A stretch of DNA of 64,000 nucleotides from Halodesulfovibrio sp. (lineage in GTDB: Bacteria; Desulfobacterota; Desulfovibrionia; Desulfovibrionales; Desulfovibrionaceae), in contig NZ_JADMLB010000061.1 in assembly GCF_015482765.1 (NCBI RefSeq), positions 1-64,000 on the forward strand, given 5' to 3'. Both the position numbers and the translations under genes were made by a program. The notes under the pieces were generated by a model. That model saw nothing but the letters and a program-made list of their open reading frames with translations. It did not search any database and had not been told where the DNA came from. Each line of letters opens with the position of its first letter. Position 1 is the first letter of the stretch. Below, piece after piece: positions 39,625 to 49,381 of the stretch.

Positions 39625-39679
39625 GGTAGTCTCCTTAAAATAAATTTTGGCTTAATATTTTAGTTAATACACGTTCTGC

Positions 39680-40201
39680 TTATGCAGCTTCTTTCTGGTC
39701 TCTGATAGCGTTCAGAGCGTAGAGGAAGTTGCGCAGAATGTTGGCGAAAAGGCCAACGAAGTTTGTTGGAACGGCGTTCATTGTGCCAAGCGCCATGCCA
39801 AGCAACTGCTGCTTGCCAGGGAGCTTTGCGAGTTCACCAAGCTGAGCTTCGGTGAGAAGCTTGCCTTCAAGAGAAGCATGCTTAACAACGAGGTGTTTGC
39901 TCTTTTTAGCGAAGTCAACGACAGCCTTAGCAACTGCAACGGGATCTTCGAAACCAAGGGCGATCGCGGTGTTCTCTTTGAATGTATCAGCGAGAATTTC
40001 ATGATCACCACCGGTGACTGCGATGCGAGCCAGAGTGTTCTTCACAACATGGTATTCACCATCTGCTTTACGAAGGTCACTTCTAAGCACAGTCATCTCT
40101 TCCACCGGCAAGCCCTTGAAGTCAGTCACAACCGCAATAGAAGCACCTTCAGCTTTTTCTTTCAGGCGCTCAATAATGGCGGCTTTTTCAGACCTGTTCA
40201 C
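39680..40201 (-). CDS. rplJ: 50S ribosomal protein L10
   Basis: Anchors L7/L12 to 23S rRNA (173 residues). The start is a GTG ([10 protein letters not shown]) with AAGGAG upstream; GTG may help the autoregulation that L10-L7/L12 exerts through the leader in front of it. Family segments include [19 protein letters not shown] and [11 protein letters not shown]. The C-terminal helix ([20 protein letters not shown]) that carries L7/L12 dimers is present. Confidence 0.97.
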   Translation of the reverse strand: MNRSEKAAIIERLKEKAEGASIAVVTDFKGLPVEEMTVLRSDLRKADGEYHVVKNTLARIAVTGGDHEILADTFKENTAIALGFEDPVAVAKAVVDFAKKSKHLVVKHASLEGKLLTEAQLGELAKLPGKQQLLGMALGTMNAVPTNFVGLFANILRNFLYALNAIRDQKEAA

Positions 40202-40369
40202 GTTCAGTCTCCTTAGACTAAGGGGGATTTGCCAATGGAAAACTAAGCCAAATTGTCTCGGTAGGACTTATAATGCCTACTGTCTTGGACTCAGAATTCC
40301 AGTCCTCTGCCAAAAAGCAGGAGCGAAACGAGGTGTAACGCTCCTACCTAAATATGATTTCTCGAAAGA
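40202..40369 (-). promoter_or_regulatory. L10 leader (autoregulatory mRNA structure)
   Basis: The 168-base gap between rplA and rplJ, read on the minus strand, has the expected leader elements: GGTAGGAGCG at the 5' side, GGACTGG...GTCC helices, and GACAATTTGG near the start of rplJ. In bacteria the L10-L7/L12 complex binds such a leader to repress rplJL translation. Assigned by position and partial pattern. Confidence 0.65.
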
Positions 40370-41077
40370 CTAGCCTTCGAGGAACTTGCGAATAAGTGTA
40401 GTGTCTACTTTGTAGCCAGGACCCATAGTGCTGGAGAGGGACATAGCCTTCATGTAAGCACCTTTAGCGGATGATGGCTTAAGACGGTTCACGTTATCCA
40501 GAACGGTTTTAAGGTTGTCCATGAGCTTTTCAGCACCGAAGGAAACTTTACCGATTGGAGCGTGAAGAACACCAGCTTTGTCTACTTTAAATTCAACGCG
40601 GCCAGCTTTCATTTCTTTAACAGCATTTGCAACGTCGAAAGTTACAGTGCCGGTTTTTGCGTTAGGCATAAGACCACGAGGGCCGAGTACGCGACCGATC
40701 TGACCTACGAGTGCCATAACGTCTGGAGTTGCAACAGCTTTGTCAAAGTCGAGCTTGCCTTCTTTAACTTCTGCTACGAGATCTTCTGCACCAACGATTT
40801 CAGCACCAGCTTCACGAGCTTCAGCCTGTTTTTCGCCTTTACAGAATACTGCTACGCGCACATCTTTACCAAGACCGTGTGGAAGGGAGCATGCGCCACG
40901 AACCATCTGGTCAGAGTATTTAGGGTCAACGCCGAGGTTGATAGCAACGTCAACAGTTTCATCAAATTTTGCAAAAGCAGAATCAACTACTTTAGCCATC
41001 GCTTCTTCAACTGCAAAACGTGCGTTGATCTCAAGACCTTCTGCAGCCTTGCGGTATTTTTTCCCATGCTTAGGCAT
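40370..41077 (-). CDS. rplA: 50S ribosomal protein L1
   Basis: The L1-stalk protein (235 residues). The segments [33 protein letters not shown] and [10 protein letters not shown] are typical. AAGGAT lies upstream of the ATG. In many bacteria L1 represses its own operon by binding near the rplK start; I did not find an evident copy of that site. It is 107 bases after rplK. Confidence 0.98.
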   Translation of the reverse strand: MPKHGKKYRKAAEGLEINARFAVEEAMAKVVDSAFAKFDETVDVAINLGVDPKYSDQMVRGACSLPHGLGKDVRVAVFCKGEKQAEAREAGAEIVGAEDLVAEVKEGKLDFDKAVATPDVMALVGQIGRVLGPRGLMPNAKTGTVTFDVANAVKEMKAGRVEFKVDKAGVLHAPIGKVSFGAEKLMDNLKTVLDNVNRLKPSSAKGAYMKAMSLSSTMGPGYKVDTTLIRKFLEG

Positions 41078-41184
41078 AGTAATATCCTTTTTATTCTCTG
41101 TGTTAATCTCCTGCCGTTCGATCTAAGATAAAAATAGCCGTGGTTAGTTCACGGCGAACGGCAGTCCAACTGATTTACAGAATG

Positions 41185-41607
41185 CTATTTAACTTCAATG
41201 CCCATGGAACGAGCAGTGCCAGCGATGATCTTCTTAGCTGCGTCCATGTCTGCAGCATTGAGGTCAGGCATTTTAAGTGTAGCAATTTCTTCGATCTGTG
41301 CATCGGTAACGGAACCAACTTTGTTACGGTTAGGCTCACCGGAACCTTTAGCAACTTTCGCAGCTTTAATGAGCAGCACAGATGCAGGTGGAGTTTTGGT
41401 GATGAAAGTGAATGAACGATCCTGGAATACTGTAATGATTACAGGAATGATCATGCCTTTCTGATCCATGGTCTTAGCGTTGAACGCCTTACAGAATTCC
41501 ATGATGTTCAGGCCGTGCTGACCAAGAGCAGGACCTACTGGAGGAGATGGGTTCGCAGAACCAGCAGGAATCTGAAGCTTAATTTTTGCAATTTCTTTTT
41601 TAGCCAT
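41185..41607 (-). CDS. rplK: 50S ribosomal protein L11
   Basis: Binds 23S rRNA at the GTPase-associated centre (140 residues). The N-terminal domain has the Pro-rich [19 protein letters not shown] that contacts thiostrepton-type antibiotics and L10/L7; the C-terminal rRNA-binding domain has [11 protein letters not shown]. The GAGG precedes the ATG. It is 60 bases after nusG. Confidence 0.98.
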   Translation of the reverse strand: MAKKEIAKIKLQIPAGSANPSPPVGPALGQHGLNIMEFCKAFNAKTMDQKGMIIPVIITVFQDRSFTFITKTPPASVLLIKAAKVAKGSGEPNRNKVGSVTDAQIEEIATLKMPDLNAADMDAAKKIIAGTARSMGIEVK

Positions 41608-41667
41608 ACCACTATACCTCTATAGCAAACGCCACTTACGTGGCGATAGGTGCTTTATTGTGCTTGT

Positions 41668-42222
41668 TTATCCCTTATCTACCTGAACAAAGTCCAGCTC
41701 GACAGGTGTTTGTCTGCCGAAAATAGATACGGATACTCTGAGCTTACCCTTGTCGTAGTTTACATCTTCCACGACGCCGTTGAAACCGCCGAACGGTCCA
41801 TCAATAACGCGTACTTCGTCACCACGCTCAAAGTTGAACTTAGGACGAGGCTGTTCCTGACGAGCTTCCATCATAGAGAGGATACGTGCTGCTTCTGAAT
41901 CCCGCATCGGGGTAGGGCGGTTTTTGCCGCCGATAAAGCCGGTTACCCGCTGAATGTTGGAAATAAGATGCCAAGAGAGGTCTGTCATGATCATTTTGAC
42001 CATAACATAACCCGGGTAAAACTTACGTGTAGAGGTGCGTTTTTCACCTTTTACCAGTTCTACCACTTTCTCAGTAGGTACAACAACTTCCTCAATTTCG
42101 CCTTGCGCTTCACCGGTGCGGATCATCTGTGAGATGGTCTGCTCTACACGCTGCTCAAAACCTGAGTAGGTGTGGATAATGTACCAGCGAGCTTTTCTTA
42201 CGGGTGCTTGTTCCTCGGTCAT
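41668..42222 (-). CDS. nusG: Transcription termination/antitermination factor NusG
   Basis: A 184-residue protein with the NGN domain (WYIIHTYSGFEQRVEQTI, residues 13-30; later FYPGYVMVKM) and the C-terminal KOW domain (FERGDEVRVIDGPFGGFNG). It links RNA polymerase to Rho or the ribosome. GGATATTCCT precedes the ATG, with 12 bases between secE and nusG. Confidence 0.98.
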   Translation of the reverse strand: MTEEQAPVRKARWYIIHTYSGFEQRVEQTISQMIRTGEAQGEIEEVVVPTEKVVELVKGEKRTSTRKFYPGYVMVKMIMTDLSWHLISNIQRVTGFIGGKNRPTPMRDSEAARILSMMEARQEQPRPKFNFERGDEVRVIDGPFGGFNGVVEDVNYDKGKLRVSVSIFGRQTPVELDFVQVDKG

Positions 42223-42234
42223 AGGAATATCCGT

Positions 42235-42471
42235 TTAGGAAAGAATGTATTCTACGAGCTTTGTAAGACCTAAGTCTACAAAGCCAAGAAATAGAGACAT
42301 AACAACAACAAGAGCCAGCACTGCGATGCTGGTTGTCACTGTCTCTTTTCGGGAGGGCCAGACTACTTTTTTAATTTCGACCTGGGACTCTTCGAAGAAC
42401 TCTTTAAGCTGAGTTACTTTATTTGCTTCAGAAGCTTTCACTTCAGCCTTTTTTGAGTGCTTTTTTGCCAT
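42235..42471 (-). CDS. secE: Preprotein translocase subunit SecE
   Basis: A short SecE of 78 residues with one membrane helix. The amphipathic motif QVEIKKVVWPSRKE (residues 30-43) is followed by TTSIAVLALVVVMSLFLGF. The cytosolic start is Lys-rich. GAGG lies upstream of the ATG. It is between tRNA-Trp and nusG, the usual arrangement. Confidence 0.97.
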   Translation of the reverse strand: MAKKHSKKAEVKASEANKVTQLKEFFEESQVEIKKVVWPSRKETVTTSIAVLALVVVMSLFLGFVDLGLTKLVEYILS

Positions 42472-42502
42472 TGTCGCCTCGCCGTGTAAGAAGGAAGAAA
42501 AA

Positions 42503-42579
42503 TGGCAGGGGTGGAGGGATTCGAACCCGCAACATCCGGTTTTGGAGACCGGCGCTCTAGCCGTTGGAGCTACACCCCT
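42503..42579 (-). tRNA. tRNA-Trp (CCA)
   Basis: On the minus strand the acceptor arm AGGGGTG/CACCCCT closes a cloverleaf with anticodon CCA in the loop CTCCAAA, the T-loop GTTCGAATC, discriminator G and an encoded CCA end. It lies between rpmG and secE. Confidence 0.97.
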
Positions 42580-42594
42580 GCGTTTTTATAACAC

Positions 42595-42744
42595 TTACTT
42601 AGTTTCGCGATGAAGAGTGTGTTTCTTGTCCCAAGGACAATACTTCTTCAACTCAACGCGAGCAGTAGTGTTTTTCTTGTTCTTTACGGTCGCGTAATTG
42701 CGTCGTTTGCACTCAGTGCAAGCGAGCTGGATGTTAACGCGCAT
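42595..42744 (-). CDS. rpmG: 50S ribosomal protein L33
   Basis: A 49-residue ribosomal protein ([20 protein letters not shown] at the start and HTLHRETK at the end). It has Cys9-x-x-Cys12 and a third Cys in YCPWD, where the zinc-binding form usually has a fourth ligand; here Asp takes that place. GGAG lies 8 bases before the ATG, inside the end of tuf, and only 3 bases separate the genes. It is too short for many gene callers. Confidence 0.95.
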   Translation of the reverse strand: MRVNIQLACTECKRRNYATVKNKKNTTARVELKKYCPWDKKHTLHRETK

Positions 42745-42747
42745 GAA

Positions 42748-43941
42748 TTACTCCACGATTTCAGAAACAACACCTGCACCTACGGTACGGCCACCTTCGC
42801 GGATAGCGAAGCGGAGACCATTTTCCATAGCGATTGGGTTGATCAGTTCTACGTTGAATACAGCGTTATCGCCTGGCATTACCATTTCAACGCCTTCGTC
42901 AAGTGCGATTACGCCAGTGATGTCAGTTGTACGGAAGTAGAACTGAGGGCGGTAACCGGAGAAGAATGGAGTGTGACGTCCACCTTCGTCTTTGGAAAGT
43001 ACGTATACTTCAGCTTTAAACTTGGTGTGAGGAGTGATGGAACCTGGTTTACAAAGAACCTGGCCACGCTCAACCTCGTCACGTTTAACACCGCGAAGGA
43101 GGAGGCCAACGTTATCGCCAGCTTCACCGCGATCGAGAAGTTTACGGAACATTTCAACGCCGGTACAAGTAGTTTTCTGAGTTTCTTTGATACCAACGAT
43201 TTCTACTTCTTCACCAACAGTGATTACGCCACGCTCAACACGGCCAGTTACTACTGTACCACGACCAGAGATGGAGAACACGTCTTCAACTGGGAGAAGG
43301 AAAGGTTTGTCGATATCGCGCTCTGGCTCAGGAATGTAAGAGTCACAAGCATCGAGGAGTTCGAGGATTGGAGCAGCAGCAGCGTCTTCAGCAGAATCAG
43401 CTTCGAGAGCTTTAAGTGCAGAACCACGGATAACAGGAATGTCATCACCTGGGAAATCGTAAGAAGAAAGAAGTTCACGAACTTCCATTTCAACGAGTTC
43501 GAGGAGTTCTTCGTCGTCAACCATGTCGCATTTGTTCATGAATACAACGAGGGAAGGTACACCAACCTGACGAGCGAGCAGGATGTGCTCACGAGTCTGA
43601 GGCATAGGACCGTCAGTCGCTGCAACAACGAGGATACCACCGTCCATCTGTGCTGCACCGGTGATCATGTTTTTGATGTAGTCTGCGTGACCTGGGCAGT
43701 CAACGTGAGCGTAGTGACGTGCGTCAGTTTCGTACTCAACGTGTGCAGTCGCGATAGTAATACCGCGCTCTTTTTCTTCAGGAGCTTTATCGATTTCATC
43801 GAATGCTACTGCGGTACCGCCCTGTTTGAGAGCTGCAACTTTAGTGATAGCTGCGGTAAGAGTGGTTTTACCGTGGTCAATGTGACCAACGGTGCCGATG
43901 TTTACATGCGGCTTACTGCGTTCAAATTTTTCTTTACCCAT
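42748..43941 (-). CDS. tuf: Elongation factor Tu
   Basis: A 397-residue GTPase that delivers aminoacyl-tRNA. The G-motifs are complete: GHIDHGKTT (P-loop, residues about 19-27), [12 protein letters not shown] (switch I), DCPGH (82-86), NKCD (138-141) and GSALK. The start is [19 protein letters not shown], with GGAG upstream of the ATG. It is the tufB-type copy, linked to tRNA genes upstream and rpmG/secE downstream. No second tuf is in the window. Confidence 0.99.
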   Translation of the reverse strand: MGKEKFERSKPHVNIGTVGHIDHGKTTLTAAITKVAALKQGGTAVAFDEIDKAPEEKERGITIATAHVEYETDARHYAHVDCPGHADYIKNMITGAAQMDGGILVVAATDGPMPQTREHILLARQVGVPSLVVFMNKCDMVDDEELLELVEMEVRELLSSYDFPGDDIPVIRGSALKALEADSAEDAAAAPILELLDACDSYIPEPERDIDKPFLLPVEDVFSISGRGTVVTGRVERGVITVGEEVEIVGIKETQKTTCTGVEMFRKLLDRGEAGDNVGLLLRGVKRDEVERGQVLCKPGSITPHTKFKAEVYVLSKDEGGRHTPFFSGYRPQFYFRTTDITGVIALDEGVEMVMPGDNAVFNVELINPIAMENGLRFAIREGGRTVGAGVVSEIVE

Positions 43942-43992
43942 GAGTAAATCTCCCTGGCAATGAATTTTTCTCGGTTATCCGAAAATAATTAA

Positions 43993-44068
<76 letters not shown>

Positions 44069-44108
44069 TTCTCTTATTCAAAAAGCTATAGGGAGAACTC
44101 AGGCTAGT

Positions 44109-44184
44109 TGGAGCGGGAAACGAGACTCGAACTCGCAACCCTCAGCTTGGAAGGCTGATGCTCTACCAATTGAGCTATTCCCGC
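44109..44184 (-). tRNA. tRNA-Gly (TCC)
   Basis: Acceptor GCGGGAA/TTCCCGC, anticodon TCC between CAGCC and GGCTG-like arms, T-loop GTTCGAGTC, encoded CCA. Confidence 0.96.
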
Positions 44185-44239
44185 TTATAAGCGCCGTAGT
44201 TCTCCGACTTGAGTCTCCTACAGCCTGCTACTTAGCAAC

Positions 44240-44325
44240 TGGTGGTGGGGGGAGGATTTGAACCTCCGAAGGCATACGCCGACAGATTTACAGTCTGTTC
44301 CCTTTGGCCACTCGGGAACCCCACC
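44240..44325 (-). tRNA. tRNA-Tyr (GTA)
   Basis: Acceptor GGTGGGG/CCCCACC, anticodon GTA in GACTGTAAATC, and a long variable arm as expected for a class II tRNA. The CCA is encoded. Confidence 0.96.
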
Positions 44326-44330
44326 TGTTC

Positions 44331-44406
44331 TGGAGCTGGCGATGGGACTTGAACCCGCAACCTGCTGATTACAAATCAGCTGCTCTACCAATTGAGCTAC
44401 GCCAGC
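44331..44406 (-). tRNA. tRNA-Thr (TGT)
   Basis: Acceptor GCTGGCG/CGCCAGC, anticodon TGT in GATTTGTAATC, T-loop GTTCAAGTC, encoded CCA. First in transcription order; only five bases separate it from tRNA-Tyr. Confidence 0.96.
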
Positions 44407-44421
44407 AACGAGAAGAGTGTT

Positions 44422-44450
44422 TATATAGCCCCCAAAGTTTTGGCAAGCAA
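44422..44450 (-). promoter_or_regulatory. Sigma-70-type promoter of the tRNA-tuf operon
   Basis: On the minus strand TTGCTT (44450-44445) and TATATA (44427-44422) are separated by 17 bases. Transcription would begin near 44415, about 9 bases before the first tRNA. The -10 match is good and the -35 match moderate, as in stable-RNA promoters. Confidence 0.6.
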
Positions 44451-44847
44451 AAAAACACTTTTTTCCATGTTTTTTTTGCCCTTTTTTAAAAGAGCAGTAA
44501 AAACAGATAGTTGAAAAAGAGCTTAGACTGAGGTTATTCTCTTGATTTTAGTTGGTTAGGCAGTGTTTGCCTAGACAACAAGTGTACACACTCTTTCTTT
44601 TTGCGGCATTTGTCCACTATAATTTAGATAAACAGCAGGCTAACGCTGCAAAACTTACCATCACCTTTTGATGCGCACACACTATAGTAAAATATCACTT
44701 GCGCGTGTTTTATATATTACCGCTCTTAAACATGAATATAATGTCTTGAATTTTGACGCTCAGCAGGGAGATTTTCTGTGTTTGCGGGTGATGGGGGTGC
44801 CGATCTTTTGTTACGAGGGTATCTATATATATAGAAGGGAATAAAAA
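44451..44847. other. Intergenic region upstream of the tRNA-tuf operon
   Basis: About 400 bases with no supported gene. It has a run of T/A-rich sequence just above the promoter (an UP-element candidate, TTTTTTGC... with several T tracts at 44450-44480), but I see no clear operator. It ends at the lpxC terminator. Confidence 0.45.
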
Positions 44848-44869
44848 AGACCGCCCAACAGGGCGGTCT
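44848..44869 (-). terminator. Terminator after lpxC
   Basis: AGACCGCCC pairs with GGGCGGTCT around a 4-base loop; on the minus strand it runs into TTTTTTATT. It lies about 30 bases below the lpxC stop codon. Confidence 0.9.
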
Positions 44870-44899
44870 GAAATAACGAAAGAAGAGGGAGGAAGAGAA

Positions 44900-45814
44900 T
44901 TAAGCAACAGCCGGTGCTGCAGATGCTGCAACTTCCGGTGCTTGAGCGGCTGCTGGAATTTCAGCAGTAACGCTTTCGAGGTAGATGTCAGAATTTTCGT
45001 CAATGGCACGCAGGAACTGGTTGTTCAGTGCGTGACCGGAGCAGTATACTTCAAAGTGGCCTTCGAGAGGAGCGCCGAGCATTGTCATGTCGCCGATAAA
45101 GTCGAGGATTTTATGGCGCACGAACTCGTCTGGGAAGCGCAGTCCGTCTTCGTTGAGAACATTGTAGTCATCAAGCACGATCGCGTTCTCAAGAGAGCCG
45201 CCAAGTGCAAGCTTTTTGGAGCGCAGGTATTCTACTTCACGGAAGAAGCCGAAAGTACGCGCTTTAGCGATGTCGTTTGCAAATGTTTCAGGAGTGATCT
45301 CGAGAGACATTGTTTGAACACCGATAAGTGGGTGGTCGAAATCGATGGTGTATTCGATGGAGAGACCGTTGTGCGGCTTTGCAGTGATGCGTTTGCCGTC
45401 ACGTTCGAAGTTGATTTCTTTCTTGATGCGTTTGACTGTGCGCGGGCGAGCCTGTTCGCGTAGTCCGGCATCTTTAAGCAGGAAGATGAAAGATGCAGCA
45501 GAGCCGTCCATAATTGGAACTTCGCCGCCTTGGATTTCAATGCGAATATTGTCGATCTGCATGCCGTGCACAGCTGCGAGAAGGTGTTCAACTGTGGCAG
45601 CTGAGTTGTTACCTACGCCAAGAACTGTGGCAAGCTGGGTTGCAGTTACAATTTGTGGAGTTGGTGCGATGACCTTAACGCCGTCTTCGCCATGTATATG
45701 AAAGATGATGCCAGTGTCTTCGGCAGCAGGGTGAAGTGTAAGTTTTACAATTTTACCGCTGTGTACGCCTACACCTGAGCATCCGATGGATTTACTGATT
45801 GTTTTCTGTAGCAT
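44900..45814 (-). CDS. lpxC: UDP-3-O-acyl-N-acetylglucosamine deacetylase
   Basis: The committed step of lipid A synthesis: zinc-dependent removal of the acetyl group. The zinc ligands are in place: His77 (TVEHLLAA), His234 and Asp238 (FVRHKILDFIGD), with His261 (SGHALNN) as the catalytic acid. The 304 residues end in an Ala/Pro-rich tail of about 20 (IPAAAQAPEVAASAAPAVA) beyond the conserved fold. It shows that the organism makes lipopolysaccharide. It follows prmC by 144 bases and is the last gene before the terminator. Confidence 0.97.
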   Translation of the reverse strand: MLQKTISKSIGCSGVGVHSGKIVKLTLHPAAEDTGIIFHIHGEDGVKVIAPTPQIVTATQLATVLGVGNNSAATVEHLLAAVHGMQIDNIRIEIQGGEVPIMDGSAASFIFLLKDAGLREQARPRTVKRIKKEINFERDGKRITAKPHNGLSIEYTIDFDHPLIGVQTMSLEITPETFANDIAKARTFGFFREVEYLRSKKLALGGSLENAIVLDDYNVLNEDGLRFPDEFVRHKILDFIGDMTMLGAPLEGHFEVYCSGHALNNQFLRAIDENSDIYLESVTAEIPAAAQAPEVAASAAPAVA

Positions 45815-45958
45815 TAATATTCCCTCCAGCCACTATTAAGCAAAGAGTGTGCCAGAGGTTTTGTTTTTAGCATTGTATTGAATTTTCAGTATTTTTTATA
45901 CAAAGGCGAGTGAGGCTAACTGTGTGTTTTTAGCACAATGTGACTTTTTAGCACCATT

Positions 45959-46837
45959 CTATGCTTTATAACCACATACAAAACGGTCATGACCTGAGAG
46001 ATCTTTAATGATTGCCGTGTCGCGCCACATAGAAGCGTTTTTGCTGAATTCATTCATAAAATCAGGTCCTTGCCAGAATCCCATTTCCATGATGAAAAAT
46101 CCTGATGGCTTAAGCCAGAGCGCTGCAAGCTCAATCAAACGTATACCGTGCTCAAGTCCGCTTGAATCAGGGACGAGCGCAGATTTAGGTTCAAATTGCT
46201 GAACTTCAGGGTCAAGTGTTATATATTCTGATTGGCTGACATATGGCGGGTTTGTGGCAATTAGGTCAAATGTGTTGTTTTTGAACAACGGTGTGGTGAA
46301 ATCGGCACGGATGCATTGAACACGTTGAGCCACATCATTTGTTTCTAAATTACGTTTTGCAGTTGCCAGTGCTCCGGCGGAAAGGTCAACCGCAACGCCA
46401 TGGGCGTGTGGAAGTTCTGCAGCAATCGTTGTGGCAATACAGCCGCTGCCGGTTCCGAGATCTGCGAATAAGAAACGATCCTTATCTCCAAAGCGTTCAA
46501 CAACAGCTTCGATGAGGTGTTCAGTCTCCGGTCTCGGGATCAGCGTATGGGGATTAACCTGAAACGGGCGGCCAAAAAATTCACGTTCACCCATGATGTA
46601 GGCAGCAGGTTCACCTGTACCTCTCCGAAGAATAAGTGGAAGCATGGCTGTGTATGCTTCTTCTGATACTTCGTTGTTTGAATTAACGAGAATGTCGAGA
46701 CGTGTAATGCCGAGGATTTTGCGAAGCACCATTTCAGCAGAAAGTCTTGGAGAATCAACAGCCTTCCCGGAAAGGTATTCCGAGAAGGCTGTGAGTGTAG
46801 TCTGAATGGTGAGCTTTGCGGGTTTGTTAACCGCCAT
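45959..46837 (-). CDS. prmC: Release factor glutamine methyltransferase
   Basis: A 292-residue enzyme that methylates the Gln of the GGQ motif in release factors. The N-terminal helical domain (residues 1-95) is followed by a Rossmann methyltransferase: the AdoMet motif ADLGTGSGCIATT, and NPPYV, which holds the Gln side chain. It follows prfA, its substrate's gene, by 14 bases. GAGGG lies upstream of the ATG. Confidence 0.96.
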   Translation of the reverse strand: MAVNKPAKLTIQTTLTAFSEYLSGKAVDSPRLSAEMVLRKILGITRLDILVNSNNEVSEEAYTAMLPLILRRGTGEPAAYIMGEREFFGRPFQVNPHTLIPRPETEHLIEAVVERFGDKDRFLFADLGTGSGCIATTIAAELPHAHGVAVDLSAGALATAKRNLETNDVAQRVQCIRADFTTPLFKNNTFDLIATNPPYVSQSEYITLDPEVQQFEPKSALVPDSSGLEHGIRLIELAALWLKPSGFFIMEMGFWQGPDFMNEFSKNASMWRDTAIIKDLSGHDRFVCGYKA

Positions 46838-46851
46838 AATGCCCTCTTTGT

Positions 46852-47922
46852 TTATGCGTCAGCCTGAGCTTTAAGCTTTTCAGTCTGGTCAGCAGTAATA
46901 AGAGCGTCGATAAGCTCGTTGATGTCGCCGTCCATGATGGCGTCGAGTTTGTAGAGAGTCAGGTTAATGCGGTGGTCGGTACAACGACCCTGTCCGAAGT
47001 TGTATGTACGGATACGGCCAGAACGGTCACCGGAGCCAACCTGTGATTTACGCTGCTCTGCAAGTTCATCATGCTGTTGCTGCTGTACTTGCTGTAACAG
47101 ACGTGATGAGAGAATTTTAAGAGCTTTCGCTTTGTTTTTGTGCTGAGACTTTTCATCCTGACAGGAAACAACGAGGCCGGTCGGGATGTGAGTTACACGG
47201 ATTGCGGAGTCTGTGGTGTTAACAGACTGTCCGCCAGGGCCGGATGCACGGAAAACATCAAAGCGAAGGTCTTCGTTACGGATGTTGAGATCAACTTCCT
47301 CGGCTTCAGGCATAATTGCCACTGTAGCAGCTGAAGTGTGAACACGACCCTGAGTTTCAGTTGCCGGAACACGCTGTACACGGTGGATACCGGACTCAAA
47401 CTTCAGGCGGCTGTAAACTTTGTCGCCTTTAACGAGAGCGATAACTTCTTTAAGTCCGCCAGTTCCGGTTTCACTTGAACTGAGGAGCTCAATTTTCCAG
47501 CCGATACGTTCAGCGTAGCGGGTGTACATGCGGAAAAGGTCGCCAGCAAAAAGTGCTGCTTCATCGCCGCCTGTACCGGCACGGATTTCAAGAATGGTGT
47601 TCTTTTCATCCATTGGATCTTTAGGAAGAAGGAGGATGGTGAGCTCGCCTTCCATTTCTGGAATCTGACGCTCAAGTTCTTTCACTTCTTCTTTTGCCAT
47701 TTCAGCAAGTTCCGGATCGCTGTCATTCATGAGCTCACGGTTTTCTTCGAGAGACTCCTGCATGGTGCGGTATTTACGGAATGCATCAACAACTTCTTTC
47801 AGATCTGAATGAGCCTTGGTCAACTTGCGGTAGCGTTCCTGATCGCCAAAGACTTCAGGAGAGCTGAGCTGTTGTTCAAGGTCTTCGAATTTGCGCTCAA
47901 GATGTTCTAACTTGGCTAACAT
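46852..47922 (-). CDS. prfA: Peptide chain release factor 1
   Basis: Recognises UAA and UAG stop codons (356 residues). The GPGGQSVNTTDSAIR segment holds the GGQ that triggers peptide release. The recognition loop with the PxT tripeptide reads VPATETQGR. It starts at an ATG overlapping the stop codon of the DUF1385 gene (TAATG), with GGAG upstream, so translation is coupled. Confidence 0.97.
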   Translation of the reverse strand: MLAKLEHLERKFEDLEQQLSSPEVFGDQERYRKLTKAHSDLKEVVDAFRKYRTMQESLEENRELMNDSDPELAEMAKEEVKELERQIPEMEGELTILLLPKDPMDEKNTILEIRAGTGGDEAALFAGDLFRMYTRYAERIGWKIELLSSSETGTGGLKEVIALVKGDKVYSRLKFESGIHRVQRVPATETQGRVHTSAATVAIMPEAEEVDLNIRNEDLRFDVFRASGPGGQSVNTTDSAIRVTHIPTGLVVSCQDEKSQHKNKAKALKILSSRLLQQVQQQQHDELAEQRKSQVGSGDRSGRIRTYNFGQGRCTDHRINLTLYKLDAIMDGDINELIDALITADQTEKLKAQADA

Positions 47923-48932
47923 TATTCTTTCTCCGCTACTGTATACTCAGTGGTATAAATATCGTCGGGAGCCTCGTCGCCGAGTGCTTCCTTAAGTGCA
48001 ACAATGGCAACCTCAAGCTGCTTGGAATCAGGTTCATGGGTGGTGAGCATTTGCAGCATCATACCCGGTGCGCTGAGAAGTTTGCCTAAAAAGGTATCAT
48101 TAATCTTGGCGCTGTACTTAATAAGTTCATATGCAAAAGCACTGATAGGTGCCATAAGCAGCAGCTTGAAGAAAATGATGAAACTGTGTTTTACGACTGC
48201 GGATTCAGGTGTCCAGATCATAAGCATTGCCGGAACGAGAATCGTATGCAGGATAATGGCTACAGAAAGCACAAACAGCATGAAGGTAGTACCGCAACGA
48301 GGGTGGAGTCTGCTGTATAAAATGGCAGAACCCGGGCTGACAGCTTTGCCTTCTTCATATGCCCAGATGGTTTTGTGCTCTGCTCCATGGTATTGGAAAA
48401 CACGCTTGATATCAGGAATAAATGAGATACTGATTATGTACCCCAAGAAGATACTGAATTTAAAGAAGCCGTCCCAAATCTGGAAAGAAAGCCCGTTTAC
48501 GTCACCGCCAAGTCCTAAGTAGTTCATCCCGATGGAGAACAGGTGTGGAAGCACAACAAAAAGCAGAAGTGCAATACCCACAGAGCAGATAAGGGTGAGC
48601 GTAAGATGCCACGGTTTAAGTTCTTCTTCCTCTTCTCCATCTACAGCTTGTGTTGCGGAGAAGTTGAGAGCTTTAATGCCGTTGACGAGCGTTTCTATAA
48701 GGATAGGAAAGCCGCGTACGAAAGGACGCTTGAAGAATTCAGCCTTGGAAAAGGTGAACCAGGGGCGTTGATCCACAACGATTGAACCGTCAGTTTTGCG
48801 TACGGCAATAGCCAGACGGTCTTTGTTGCGCATCATAACGCCTTCCATAACTGCCTGACCACCGACGTTGCATCGGGCTGCAGAAAGTATGGTTGATAAT
48901 AACTTGTGGAAATTTTTGCGGAGAGTAGTCAT
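47922..48932 (-). CDS. DUF1385 family membrane protein
   Basis: A 336-residue protein of the conserved DUF1385 (YqhQ-like) family, function not established. The family start GGQAVMEGVMMRN is at residues 24-36, with RGFPILIETLVNGIKALN, the motif YHGAEHKTIWAYEEG and LHPRCGTTFM. About four membrane helices are predicted. In many bacteria it is next to prfA and rpmE, as here; the reason is unknown. GAGGAACAG precedes the ATG. Confidence 0.9.
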   Translation of the reverse strand: MTTLRKNFHKLLSTILSAARCNVGGQAVMEGVMMRNKDRLAIAVRKTDGSIVVDQRPWFTFSKAEFFKRPFVRGFPILIETLVNGIKALNFSATQAVDGEEEEELKPWHLTLTLICSVGIALLLFVVLPHLFSIGMNYLGLGGDVNGLSFQIWDGFFKFSIFLGYIISISFIPDIKRVFQYHGAEHKTIWAYEEGKAVSPGSAILYSRLHPRCGTTFMLFVLSVAIILHTILVPAMLMIWTPESAVVKHSFIIFFKLLLMAPISAFAYELIKYSAKINDTFLGKLLSAPGMMLQMLTTHEPDSKQLEVAIVALKEALGDEAPDDIYTTEYTVAEKE

Positions 48933-49042
48933 CTGTTCCTCGCAGTCGAGCTAAAGAATACTCCTCCCCAAAAAGGAAATCTTTAAGGGGAGGAAGATTC
49001 GCCGCCGGTCTGGCGACGGCCTCAAAAAATGCGAGAAAAGTG

Positions 49043-49252
49043 CTATTTCTGGAATTTGGCGTATTTCTTGCGGAAACGATCGATACGACCTGCGGTATCA
49101 ACAAAGCGCTGTTTACCAGTGTAGAATGGGTGGCACTGAGAGCAAATCTCAACTGCTACTGCTTCACCTTTGGTAGAACGTGCTTCGGATTCGTAACCAC
49201 ATGCACAAGAAATTTTTGCCTTAAACACTTTAGGATGGGTATCTTTTTTCAT
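49043..49252 (-). CDS. rpmE: 50S ribosomal protein L31 (zinc-binding form)
   Basis: A 69-residue protein, [19 protein letters not shown] at the start. The zinc ligands Cys16, Cys18, Cys37 and Cys40 are present, so this is the C+ form, which can release zinc and be replaced by a C- paralogue under zinc shortage. TAGGAG is upstream of the ATG. The 110 bases after it contain two hairpins (TCCTCCCC/GGGGAGGA at 48962-48994 and a GC-rich one), but no convincing T run. Confidence 0.97.
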   Translation of the reverse strand: MKKDTHPKVFKAKISCACGYESEARSTKGEAVAVEICSQCHPFYTGKQRFVDTAGRIDRFRKKYAKFQK

Positions 49253-49381
49253 ATTTAACTCCTACGAAGATGCAGAACGGATTTTCTTACGTCAGTTGCG
49301 TTTGGAAGGCAAGAAAAATATATTGAGTCTCCACAAACGATGATGTAGTTGACAGTTCGCTTAAGTTTATAAGCGCTGGCA

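Noticed and set aside
42610-43947. A 445-codon open frame opposite tuf and rpmG
   Set aside because: It spans both genes and reflects strong codon bias of tuf; the protein is Phe/Tyr-rich with no known motif.
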